Shown piece by piece: positions 7,651 to 14,898 of a DNA stretch of 64,000 bases (positions are counted from its first letter, which is position 1; each line of letters begins with the position of its first letter). The stretch comes from Alphaproteobacteria bacterium. Its GTDB lineage: Bacteria > Pseudomonadota > Alphaproteobacteria > CACIAM-22H2. The translations under genes were made by a program, and so were the position numbers. The stretch covers positions 227,658 to 291,657 of the forward strand of contig WGNX01000009.1 of assembly GCA_016124335.1 (NCBI GenBank), read 5' to 3'. A model generated the notes under the pieces. That model did no database searches. It was not told the DNA's origin and saw only the letters and a program-made list of their open reading frames with translations.

Positions 7651-9372
7651 TCAACCCGAGCGCAGGCGCGTGCCTGCGCCCGCCCCGGATAGGAGATTTG
7701 CAATTCCGACGACCGCGAATGTGACAATCAGCATCGCCACGCCGATGACGGCGATCGCACCAAGATTTCCGCTCTCGTTGAGATCGAAGATAACGACCGA
7801 CAGCACCTTCGTCGCCGACGACGAAAGCATCACGGCCGCCGACAGCTCGCGCACGACCCCGATGAAGATGAGGCACCAGCCGGCGATCACGCCGCTTTTC
7901 AGCAGTGGTGCCGTGATGCGCCGGAGCGTGACGAGGCGGTCCGCACCGAGGATCCGGGAAGCTTCCTCAAGCTCGGGATGCAGGCCGCGGAAGGCCGCGC
8001 GCATCTGCTGGAACGCCGCGGGCATCTCGATCGTCAGGAAGGCGAGCAGAAGGATCCAGAGCGTGCCGTAGAGAACGACCGGGCCACGCGTATAGGCAAG
8101 GAACAATCCCACACCCAGAACAATGCCTGGAATGGCGATGGGCGCGGTCGCGAGAAACTCGAGCACGCGCCCGTAGAACCCGCCCCGCCGGGCGGCCAGC
8201 GAGGCCACGAGCAACGCCAGGACGGTTCCCCCCGTTGCCGTGGCAATCGCAAGCACGAACGTGTTCGAAAAAGCGAGGCGCGTTTGCGAGAACTCGAAGA
8301 ACACGAACGTGAAATTCTCCGAGGTCAAATTCGCAAGATCGAATGGTCCCGACGGCACGCGGCTGACCGCGGCTTTCAGAAGTGCGGCGTAAGGCAGGAA
8401 CAGCGGCAAGGACAGTGTCGCCAATGTCAGCGCAAGAACCGGCCATCGCCATGCGCCAAGTGCGACCAGCCGCGGCTCGCCGTTCTTGCCGCCGACCACC
8501 GCATAGCCCCTGCGACCGAGCACCTTCGCCTGCAGCCACAGCAGCGTGATCGTCACGGCAAGAAGCGGAATTGCGGCGGCGGAAGCCACCTGCGGGCGCG
8601 GCGGGAACTGGAAGAGCGAATAGATCTTCGTCGTGACCGTGTGGAAACCCGCCGGGATCGCGAGGATCGCGGGCGAGCCGAACAGCGTCATCGCCTGCAG
8701 GAAGGCAACAAGCGTTCCCGCGAGCAAGGCCGGTAGCGCCAGTGGCAGGGTAACGCCAATGACGACCTTCCAGCGGCCTGCTCCGAGGATCCCGGCCGCA
8801 TCTTCGAGATCGGCCGGAATCCGGTCGAGCGCGTTCGAAAGCACGACAAACACGTAAGGGGCCGTGTAGCAGCTGATGACGAAGACGAGACCGGCAAAGC
8901 TGTAGACGTCGAAAAGCGCATCCTCCGCACCCGTCACGTCGCGCCAGACCTTGTTGAGAATGCCGCTGTTCGGTGCCGCAAGGATTTCCCATGCGATGGC
9001 GCCAAGAAAAGGCGGCGTGACGAAACTTGCCGTCATCAGCATCCGCACGATGCGGCGGCCGGGCATGTCGGTGCGGGCGACGATCCAGGCAAGCGGTGCC
9101 GCCGCGAGTGCCGCTGCAACCGCGACGCAGATCGAGATTCCGAAGGTCGTTACGAGCGGCTCGAACAGCGTCGGATCGTCGATCAGCGCCACGAAGTTCG
9201 AGAGCGTCGGGTCGCCGGCGCGATCGCTGAACGCATAGGCAACGAGCCAACCGATCGGCAGGCACACGAGGCCCGCAAGAAACAGCCCGGACGCGGCGAG
9301 AACCGGACCCGATAGGTCCGGCCCCGCCGCGCGACCGGCCATTGGCACGGCGGCTGCCACGGAAGACGTCAC
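7651..9372 (-). CDS. ABC transporter permease, fused two-domain (FbpB/AfuB type)
   Basis: This 573-residue inner-membrane protein consists of two tandem binding-protein-dependent permease domains, each with about six helices, as in ferric-ion FbpB-type permeases. EAA-like cytoplasmic loops are visible in both halves ('LEDAAGILGAGRWKVVIGVTLPLALPAL' and 'LEEASRILGADRLVTLRRITAPLL'). I chose the GTG at 9372 because it overlaps the binding-protein stop codon (GTGA), the coupling seen throughout this operon; the alternative ATG is at 9342. Despite its iron-type family, its neighbours are CoA-metabolism genes, so the cargo may be an organic acid rather than iron. Confidence 0.88.
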   Translation of the reverse strand: MTSSVAAAVPMAGRAAGPDLSGPVLAASGLFLAGLVCLPIGWLVAYAFSDRAGDPTLSNFVALIDDPTLFEPLVTTFGISICVAVAAALAAAPLAWIVARTDMPGRRIVRMLMTASFVTPPFLGAIAWEILAAPNSGILNKVWRDVTGAEDALFDVYSFAGLVFVISCYTAPYVFVVLSNALDRIPADLEDAAGILGAGRWKVVIGVTLPLALPALLAGTLVAFLQAMTLFGSPAILAIPAGFHTVTTKIYSLFQFPPRPQVASAAAIPLLAVTITLLWLQAKVLGRRGYAVVGGKNGEPRLVALGAWRWPVLALTLATLSLPLFLPYAALLKAAVSRVPSGPFDLANLTSENFTFVFFEFSQTRLAFSNTFVLAIATATGGTVLALLVASLAARRGGFYGRVLEFLATAPIAIPGIVLGVGLFLAYTRGPVVLYGTLWILLLAFLTIEMPAAFQQMRAAFRGLHPELEEASRILGADRLVTLRRITAPLLKSGVIAGWCLIFIGVVRELSAAVMLSSSATKVLSVVIFDLNESGNLGAIAVIGVAMLIVTFAVVGIANLLSGAGAGTRLRSG

Positions 9373-10406
9373 GTCTTGAAGTAACGCAGGTAGCGGCTCT
9401 TGAGCTCCTCGACCTGCTTGTCGACCGAGATGGGGTCTTCCTTCATCAGCTTGATGTCCTTGAGCGGCTTGCGGCCGGCCGGCTCCTTGACGCCGGGATG
9501 GAACGAGCGCAGGCCGCCGTCGTCGACGGCGATCTGCTGGGCTTCCAGCGAGAATGTCCAGGCATGGAAGAGCCGGGCCGCATTCGGGTTCTTCGCAAAC
9601 TTCATGACGCCCGAGGGACCGACGACCAGCGGCGAGCCTTCCGTGGCGTAGACGACTTCGATCGGCGCGCCCTTCTGCTTTTCGAGGAACACGTTGTACT
9701 CGTTGCCGTCGACCATGACGGCGCGTTCGCCGGCGACGACCTTGCGCGGCGGCTCGGTCGACGACTGGACCTGCATCACCTGCTGTCCCGCCAGCTTTTC
9801 GAAGAAGGCCCAGCCAAGGTCGCGCGATGTCTGGAATGTCGCCGTGAGGATCGTGCCGGAATAACCGGGATGCGCCTTCACGAGCTTGCCCTTCCATTTC
9901 GGGTCGAGCAGGTCCTTGAAGCTTTTCGGCGCATCGGCCGCCGATACGAGCTTGGTGTTATAGGCAATGACGCTGAGGCTCGCGCGCATCGGCGCATAAA
10001 ATCCTTGCGGATCGTATGAGCCCTTCGGATAAAGCTTCATCACCTCTTCGGGCAAGGCGGCCGCAAGCCAGCCTTCGCGCTTCCAATAAATGAAGTGCGA
10101 CGCGTCCGAGCTGTTGACCGTGTCGACGTTGTAGATCTTGCTCGAATATTCCTGCCCGATCTTCGAGAACTGGCGCTCGGCGCCGTTGCGTTCCACATGG
10201 ACCTTGATGCCCGGGTAGCGCTTCTCGAACGCCTTCGCGAGATCCTCGGCCACCTTCACGTCGATCGACGTGTAGTAGACAACATTGCCTTCCTTCTTTG
10301 CGGCCGCCTCGAGTTCGGGCGTGATCGAATAGACCGGGCTCTGCGCGAGCGCGGCGCCGGCGTAGAATACGCCTGCCGCGAGTGTCGCTATCGCTCTGCC
10401 TTTCAT
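9369..10406 (-). CDS. Periplasmic ABC substrate-binding protein (iron-type, FbpA-like family)
   Basis: This is a 345-residue protein with a Sec signal peptide of about 22 residues ending 'AGAALAQ'. The mature part follows the type-II periplasmic binding fold of the extracellular solute-binding family that includes FbpA and phosphonate-binding proteins ('EGNVVYYTSIDVKVAEDLAKAFEKRYPGIKV', 'DPKWKGKLVKAHPGYSGTI'). The start is the ATG at 10406, with a strong GAGGAGGA Shine-Dalgarno just upstream, so this gene should be well translated. It lies between the ATPase (35 bp) and permease genes. Ligand unknown; the paired C-terminal Tyr motif of classical Fe-binding FbpA is not obvious. Confidence 0.88.
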   Translation of the reverse strand: MKGRAIATLAAGVFYAGAALAQSPVYSITPELEAAAKKEGNVVYYTSIDVKVAEDLAKAFEKRYPGIKVHVERNGAERQFSKIGQEYSSKIYNVDTVNSSDASHFIYWKREGWLAAALPEEVMKLYPKGSYDPQGFYAPMRASLSVIAYNTKLVSAADAPKSFKDLLDPKWKGKLVKAHPGYSGTILTATFQTSRDLGWAFFEKLAGQQVMQVQSSTEPPRKVVAGERAVMVDGNEYNVFLEKQKGAPIEVVYATEGSPLVVGPSGVMKFAKNPNAARLFHAWTFSLEAQQIAVDDGGLRSFHPGVKEPAGRKPLKDIKLMKEDPISVDKQVEELKSRYLRYFKT

Positions 10407-10441
10407 CGGTGTTCCTCCTCTAATGCGGTTTCTCTTTTTTC

Positions 10442-11494
10442 TTAAACCGTCACGGGCCGACATCGGTCGGGCGGCAAGGCCACCCAGACGCGTGCGTCGG
10501 CCGGAATCGCGAGATCGGGGGGTGCCGAGGCCCGCAATGGCGTTCCGTCGGCGAGCGCGAGCGACAAGTCGCGCGTCGAGCCGAGGAAGGTCTGACGTGT
10601 CACGCGCGCGGGCAAGGTGTCGGGTGCCTCGCGCGAGAGGACATTGATTTCGTGGAAGCGGATGGACAAGGCACCGCCGCGACCGGCGACGAAGGCCGGC
10701 TCGGCGCAACGCAGGACGCCAGCGCCGATATCGAGGCGCTGCGCATCGACCGCGCGCCCCTGCAGGATATTGGCGCCACCAAGGAAATTCGCCACGAAAC
10801 CGGTGCGCGGATGCGAATAGATTTCCTCCGGCGCGCCGGCCTGCTCGATGCGACCCTGGTTCATCACGACGATCGTATCGGCCGCCGTCATCGCCTCGGC
10901 CTGATCGTGCGTCACGTAGACGGTCGTGTACCTGAATTCGTCGTGCAGGCGGCGCACTTCAAAGCGCATCTCTTCGCGAAGTGCGGCATCAAGATTCGAA
11001 AGCGGCTCGTCGAGAAGCAGGATTTCGGGCTCGACGACGAGCGCTCGGGCGAGCGCCACGCGCTGCTGCTGGCCGCCGGAAAGCTCGCCCGGATATCGAT
11101 CGGCAAGATGGTCGAGCCTGACGGCGCCGAGCATCTTCTTCACCCGCCCTTCGATTTCCGAATTCGCAAGTTTGCGCAGCGTCAACCCGTAGGCGACGTT
11201 GTCGAAGATCGTCATGTGCGGCCAGAGCGCATAGGACTGGAAGATCATCGACATGCCGCGCCGTTCCGGCGGCAGCGCCGAACCGGGTTGCGAGAGCACG
11301 CGGCCGCCGACGCTGACCTTCCCCGCACTCGGCTCCATGAATCCGGCGACCAGCCGAAGCGTCGTCGTCTTGCCGCAGCCCGACGGCCCGAGAAGGCAGA
11401 CGAGCTTGCCCTTCTCGACCGACAGATCGATCCTGTCGAGGACGGTCTGGCTCCCGTACTGCTTTGTCAGGCCTTCGAGGACGAGGTGGCTCAC
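10442..11494 (-). CDS. ABC transporter ATP-binding protein (FbpC/PotA type)
   Basis: This 350-residue ATPase energises the importer encoded downstream. Walker A 'GPSGCGKTT' lies near 36-44. The Q-loop region, the signature 'LSGGQQQRVALARAL', Walker B 'EILLLDEPLSNLDA' and switch His 'YVTHDQAEAM' are all intact. A C-terminal TOBE-like regulatory region ('ALSIRFHEINVLS...') fills residues from about 240. Translation starts at GTG 11494, overlapping the stop of the GntR gene by four bases. The position right after the regulator shows regulator and transporter share one transcript. Confidence 0.92.
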   Translation of the reverse strand: MSHLVLEGLTKQYGSQTVLDRIDLSVEKGKLVCLLGPSGCGKTTTLRLVAGFMEPSAGKVSVGGRVLSQPGSALPPERRGMSMIFQSYALWPHMTIFDNVAYGLTLRKLANSEIEGRVKKMLGAVRLDHLADRYPGELSGGQQQRVALARALVVEPEILLLDEPLSNLDAALREEMRFEVRRLHDEFRYTTVYVTHDQAEAMTAADTIVVMNQGRIEQAGAPEEIYSHPRTGFVANFLGGANILQGRAVDAQRLDIGAGVLRCAEPAFVAGRGGALSIRFHEINVLSREAPDTLPARVTRQTFLGSTRDLSLALADGTPLRASAPPDLAIPADARVWVALPPDRCRPVTV

Positions 11495-12180
11495 GCGACC
11501 TCCGATCCGGCGGCATCGACGCCGCAGGCACGACGACGCATGTCGCCTGCACCGACATGCGCCTTGAGCGCGGCAGCCGCCGCGTCCGGATCGCGCGCGG
11601 CAAGTGCATCGACGATCCGGCGGTGCTCGATATTCGAAACCGCCAGACCGCCGCCGCGCAGCAGGCCGTTGCGGCGAACGGTGTGAAGCTCGTTGGTCAG
11701 GCGCTGGTACATGTCGAGCAGTCGGCCGTTTCCGGCCATCTCGAACACGCGCCTGTGAAATTTGAGATTGAGCGGGAAATACCGGTGGAACTGGTCGGGG
11801 TCGAGATAGTGATCGAGTTCGTCGACATAGGCGCGCAGTTCGCTCACTTCAGCATCGGAGATCTTTGGTGCGAGGATCGATCCGGCGAGCGCCTCGAGCT
11901 GTTCACGCACGACGTACATCTCGCGCGCTTCGATTTCGCTGACCACACGCACGAAGGCGCCGCGGTTTTTCTCGATGCGCACGAGGCCCGCCGCCTCGAG
12001 TGCCCGCAGCGCTTCGCGCACCGACGAGCGGCCCACGCCCAACCGCGCTGCGATGGCGACTTCCTTGATCTGCTGGCCGGAGTCGAGCTCGCCCGCGAGA
12101 ATCAGGCGCATGACCTCTGATTCGACCAGGCTCGATAGCGAGGTCGACCGCACGAGCGCGATGGCCGATGGCGTGTCCAT
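11491..12180 (-). CDS. GntR-family transcriptional regulator, FCD (FadR-C) subfamily
   Basis: This 229-residue regulator has an N-terminal winged helix (about 10-80: 'IKEVAIAARLGVGRSSVREALRALEAAGLVRIEKNRGAFV' is the GntR signature) and a C-terminal all-helical FCD effector domain with the Asp/His metal-ligand pattern ('NLKFHRRVFE', 'EHRRIVDAL', 'LKAHV'). FCD regulators usually sense organic acids or CoA-pathway intermediates. Here it is embedded in the caiB operon. Three inverted repeats in the divergent region at 14196-14299 are plausible operators, so it may control both divergent operons. Confidence 0.92.
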   Translation of the reverse strand: MDTPSAIALVRSTSLSSLVESEVMRLILAGELDSGQQIKEVAIAARLGVGRSSVREALRALEAAGLVRIEKNRGAFVRVVSEIEAREMYVVREQLEALAGSILAPKISDAEVSELRAYVDELDHYLDPDQFHRYFPLNLKFHRRVFEMAGNGRLLDMYQRLTNELHTVRRNGLLRGGGLAVSNIEHRRIVDALAARDPDAAAAALKAHVGAGDMRRRACGVDAAGSEVA

Positions 12181-12189
12181 CGCAGCCCC

Positions 12190-12975
12190 TCAGGTTCCCG
12201 TGAACTGCGGCTTGCGCTTTTCAAGGAAGGCCTTCCGGCCTTCCTTGTAGTCGCTGCTGGCGAAGCACGCGGCGACCATCGCGTCGCACGCGGCGATATC
12301 CTGCTTGTCGGGATCCTTCAGGACTTCGACCGTGCTGCGCTTGATCGTCGCGATCGTCAGCGGCGCGTTGTCGGCGATGGTGTTCGCGACCTCCATGACG
12401 GTCGACTCAAGTTCTCCGTCGGGTACGACCCGGTTGAGCATGTTCCAGCGCAGCGCTTCGGCGCTCGTGAGCTGGCGTGCGGTATAGAAGATCTCCTTCG
12501 TGGCGACGGGGCCGATCGTTTCTATATAGCGGCGCAGCCCCTTGTAACCGTAGCCGAGACCGAGCTTGGCCGCAGGCAGCGCGAATTTCGAGTTCTCGGT
12601 CGCGAAGCGCATGTCGCAGCAGATCGCCAGATTGAGCCCGCCGCCGATGCAGTAGCCGCGGATCATCGCGATCGTCGGCTTCGGCATCTGGTAGATGCGC
12701 AGATAGACCTTTTCCACGAGCGCGTTGTAGCGCTGCACGGCTTCTTCTGAGGCGCGCTCGCTCTCGAACTTCGAGATGTCGGCACCCGATACGAACGCCT
12801 TTCCGCCCGCACCGGTCAGCACGATCACGCGCACGTCTTTGTCGGCGAGGAAATCGTCGAGGATCTTCTCGGCGGCTTCCCACATCTCGAACGACACGGC
12901 GTTGTGCTTCTCGGGATTGTTGAAAGTCATGATCCCGACCCGGCCGTCCTTGCGTGACAGCATCTTCTCGCTCAT
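12190..12975 (-). CDS. Crotonase/enoyl-CoA hydratase-family protein lacking both catalytic glutamates
   Basis: This 261-residue protein has the crotonase fold: oxyanion-hole segments 'AFVSGADISKF' and 'GYCIGGGLNLAICCD', and a C-terminal trimerisation helix. The two hydratase glutamates are not present: the usual Glu after 'GGGC' is Asn ('GGGLNLA') and the Glu of 'GQPEI' is Ala ('ALPAAKLG'). A true hydratase activity is therefore doubtful; isomerase, hydrolase or decarboxylase activity is possible. The ATG at 12975 has GGAGA upstream. It lies 14 bp after caiB and 9 bp before gntR, so its likely substrate is the acyl-CoA made by the CaiB transferase. Confidence 0.85.
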   Translation of the reverse strand: MSEKMLSRKDGRVGIMTFNNPEKHNAVSFEMWEAAEKILDDFLADKDVRVIVLTGAGGKAFVSGADISKFESERASEEAVQRYNALVEKVYLRIYQMPKPTIAMIRGYCIGGGLNLAICCDMRFATENSKFALPAAKLGLGYGYKGLRRYIETIGPVATKEIFYTARQLTSAEALRWNMLNRVVPDGELESTVMEVANTIADNAPLTIATIKRSTVEVLKDPDKQDIAACDAMVAACFASSDYKEGRKAFLEKRKPQFTGT

Positions 12976-12989
12976 ACGCGTCGTCTCCT

Positions 12990-14186
12990 TCAGATCGTTC
13001 CGGCGGCCTTCAGGGCCGCGATTTCGTCTTTTGCCAGGCCGAATTCGGCCAGGATCTCTTCGTTCTGGGCGCCGCGCGCCGGCGGCGGCGTGTCGAGATG
13101 GCTTGGCGTGCGGCTCAGGCCGAATGGCTGTCCCATCAGCGTCAGGTCCGCACCATCGACCTTCTGCGCGATGCCCAGATGCTTCACTTGCGTATCCGCG
13201 AACATCTGGTCGATCGCATAGATCGGCCCGCACGGAACGCCAGCGGCGTTGAGCTTCTCGACCCAGTTCGCGGTGTCATCCTTTTCGAAATAGGCCTGAA
13301 GCTCGGCGTTGAGCTTGTCGCGGTTCTGCGAGCGCAGCGACATCTTCGCGTATTCCGGGCGCGCGATCAGTTCGTCGGCGCCCATGGCTTTCGCGCAACG
13401 CTCCCAGATCGCCTGCCCTGTCGTGGCGAGATTGAGATAGCCGTCGCGCGTCTTGAATACGCCGGTCGGGATGCTCGTGGGATGGTTGTTGCCCGCCTGC
13501 TTGGCGACTTCGCCCTTGACGAGAAAGCGCGCGGCCTGGAAATCGAGCATGAAGGCCTGCGCCTGCAAAAGCGACGTCTGCACCCATTGCCCTTCGCCCG
13601 AGACCTCCCGCTCGAGGAGCGCCGTGAGAATTCCCAACGCGCAGAACAGGCCTGCGGTCAGATCGGCGAGCGGAATGCCCGCACGCACCGGCCCCTGCCC
13701 CGGCAACCCGGTCACCGACATGAGGCCGCCCATGCCCTGCGCGATCTGGTCGAAGCCGGGCCGCTTCGCGTAGGGGCCGTCCTGGCCGAAGCCGGAGATG
13801 CTTCCGTAGACGACGCGCGGATTGATCATCCTGAGATCGCCATAGGCAATGCCAAGACGGTCCTTCACGTCGGGCCGGAAATTCTCGACGACGACGTCGG
13901 CCTTCGCGACAAGACGCCTGAACAGGGCCACGCCTTCCGGCGATTTCAGATTCAGCGTCAGCGAGCGCTTGTTGCGGTGCAGGTTCATGAAGTCCGCGCC
14001 GTCGCGCGGCCCCCCCATCGGGTCGCCCTCCTCGAGATGTTCGGGCATCTCGATCTTGATGACGTTGGCTCCCCAGTCGGCGAGCTGGCGCACGCAGGTC
14101 GGGCCGGAACGGACCCGCGTCAGATCAAGGACGGTAAAGCGCTGAAGCGCAGACGAAGCGCGAGGGGCAGGCATCGGCGGCGTCAC
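12990..14186 (-). CDS. CaiB/BaiF (class III) CoA-transferase
   Basis: This 398-residue protein shows the family III CoA-transferase pattern: 'VLDLTRVRSGPTCVRQLADWGANVIKIE' at the N-terminus, 'NLHRNKRSLTLNLKSPEG', 'DVVVENFRPDVKDRLG', and 'IPLADLTAG', which carries the Asp that forms the covalent CoA anhydride. It should move CoA between two carboxylic acids, activating an imported substrate. It is the first gene of the leftward operon, transcribed from the divergent control region at 14187-14434. A later Met (fifth codon) is an alternative start. Confidence 0.9.
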   Translation of the reverse strand: MTPPMPAPRASSALQRFTVLDLTRVRSGPTCVRQLADWGANVIKIEMPEHLEEGDPMGGPRDGADFMNLHRNKRSLTLNLKSPEGVALFRRLVAKADVVVENFRPDVKDRLGIAYGDLRMINPRVVYGSISGFGQDGPYAKRPGFDQIAQGMGGLMSVTGLPGQGPVRAGIPLADLTAGLFCALGILTALLEREVSGEGQWVQTSLLQAQAFMLDFQAARFLVKGEVAKQAGNNHPTSIPTGVFKTRDGYLNLATTGQAIWERCAKAMGADELIARPEYAKMSLRSQNRDKLNAELQAYFEKDDTANWVEKLNAAGVPCGPIYAIDQMFADTQVKHLGIAQKVDGADLTLMGQPFGLSRTPSHLDTPPPARGAQNEEILAEFGLAKDEIAALKAAGTI

Positions 14187-14195
14187 TCCCTGAAG

Positions 14196-14215
14196 CCGGA
14201 ATTTTGGTATTCCGG
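14196..14215. promoter_or_regulatory. Inverted repeat CCGGAAT-N6-ATTCCGG in the divergent control region
   Basis: This is a perfect 7 bp inverted repeat with a 6 bp spacer, 10 bp upstream of the CaiB-type gene start. Its symmetry and position suggest an operator near the leftward promoter. The binding protein is not known; the GntR regulator of the operon is one candidate. Confidence 0.45.
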
Positions 14216-14241
14216 TAATCTTCCTGTCAAACTGCTGTCGA

Positions 14242-14251
14242 TTGTCGACAA
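14242..14251. promoter_or_regulatory. Palindrome TTGTCGACAA, GntR-like operator candidate
   Basis: This 10 bp perfect palindrome lies midway between the divergent operons. FCD-subfamily GntR proteins commonly bind short TTGTnnACAA-like palindromes, so the motif fits the regulator encoded at 11491-12180. The assignment is inference from motif shape and position. Confidence 0.45.
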
Positions 14252-14281
14252 AGTCAACGTGGAAGAGCCGGAATTCGATGT

Positions 14282-14299
14282 ATTCGTATGTATACGAAT
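14282..14299. promoter_or_regulatory. Inverted repeat ATTCGTAT-GT-ATACGAAT, probable operator
   Basis: A perfect 8 bp inverted repeat with a 2 bp spacer sits 153 bp upstream of the molybdenum hydroxylase small-subunit gene. It is the most AT-rich and symmetrical element in the 14187-14434 region and resembles a dimeric winged-helix binding site. With the two other repeats it could allow one regulator to control both divergent operons. Confidence 0.55.
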
Positions 14300-14434
14300 G
14301 AGAAAATCACCGAATCTCGAAAGATGTGATCGGCGAATTGCCAAAACAGGCCGTAACCAAGCCCGACTCCTATTCGGACAAATGGAGCGCTAGTGTTTTC
14401 GGCCGTTCAGCTTTGCCCCGGGGAGGAAATGCCG

Positions 14435-14884
14435 ATGGCCGTCCTGACGATCAACGGAAAGCGACACGACGCATCGGTCGATCCGGAGACGCCGCTCCTT
14501 TGGGTCCTTCGCGACACACTGGGCATGACCGGCACAAAATATGGCTGCGGGATCGCGCAATGCGGTGCCTGCACGGTCCATATCGATGGCGTCCCGGTGC
14601 GCAGTTGTTCGCTTCCGGTCAGCGCGGTTGGCGAGGGAAAGATCACGACGATCGAGGGCCTCGCCGACAACGGCAAGCTCCACAAGATCCAGCAGGCCTG
14701 GATCGAGAACGACGTGCCCCAGTGCGGCTACTGCCAGAGTGGCATGATCATGGCCGCCGCCGCCCTTCTCGCCGAAAAGCCGAACCCGACCGATACCGAC
14801 ATCGACGAAGCGATGACGAACATCTGCCGCTGCGGCACGTACCAGCAGGTGCGTGCGGCAATCCACGCCGCCGCAAAGGCCTGA
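14435..14884 (+). CDS. Molybdenum hydroxylase (2Fe-2S) subunit, IorA type
   Basis: This 149-residue electron-transfer subunit carries two [2Fe-2S] clusters. The plant-ferredoxin cluster ligands are C38, C43, C46 and C58 ('[11 protein letters not shown]'), and the second, helical domain has C97, C100, C131 and C133 ('CGYCQSGM', 'CRCGTY'). It should pass electrons from the molybdenum subunit to a cytochrome or other acceptor. The ATG at 14435 is chosen over 14429 because GGAGG lies 8 nt upstream of it. It has no signal peptide, and its partner has a Tat signal, so it is probably exported as a complex. Confidence 0.92.
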   Translation: MAVLTINGKRHDASVDPETPLLWVLRDTLGMTGTKYGCGIAQCGACTVHIDGVPVRSCSLPVSAVGEGKITTIEGLADNGKLHKIQQAWIENDVPQCGYCQSGMIMAAAALLAEKPNPTDTDIDEAMTNICRCGTYQQVRAAIHAAAKA

Positions 14885-14898
14885 GGGAGGGCACGACC

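Noticed and set aside
9373..9897. N-terminal extension of the ABC permease frame
   Set aside because: It is a shadow frame of the binding-protein gene; the GTG at 9372 overlapping the previous stop is the better start.
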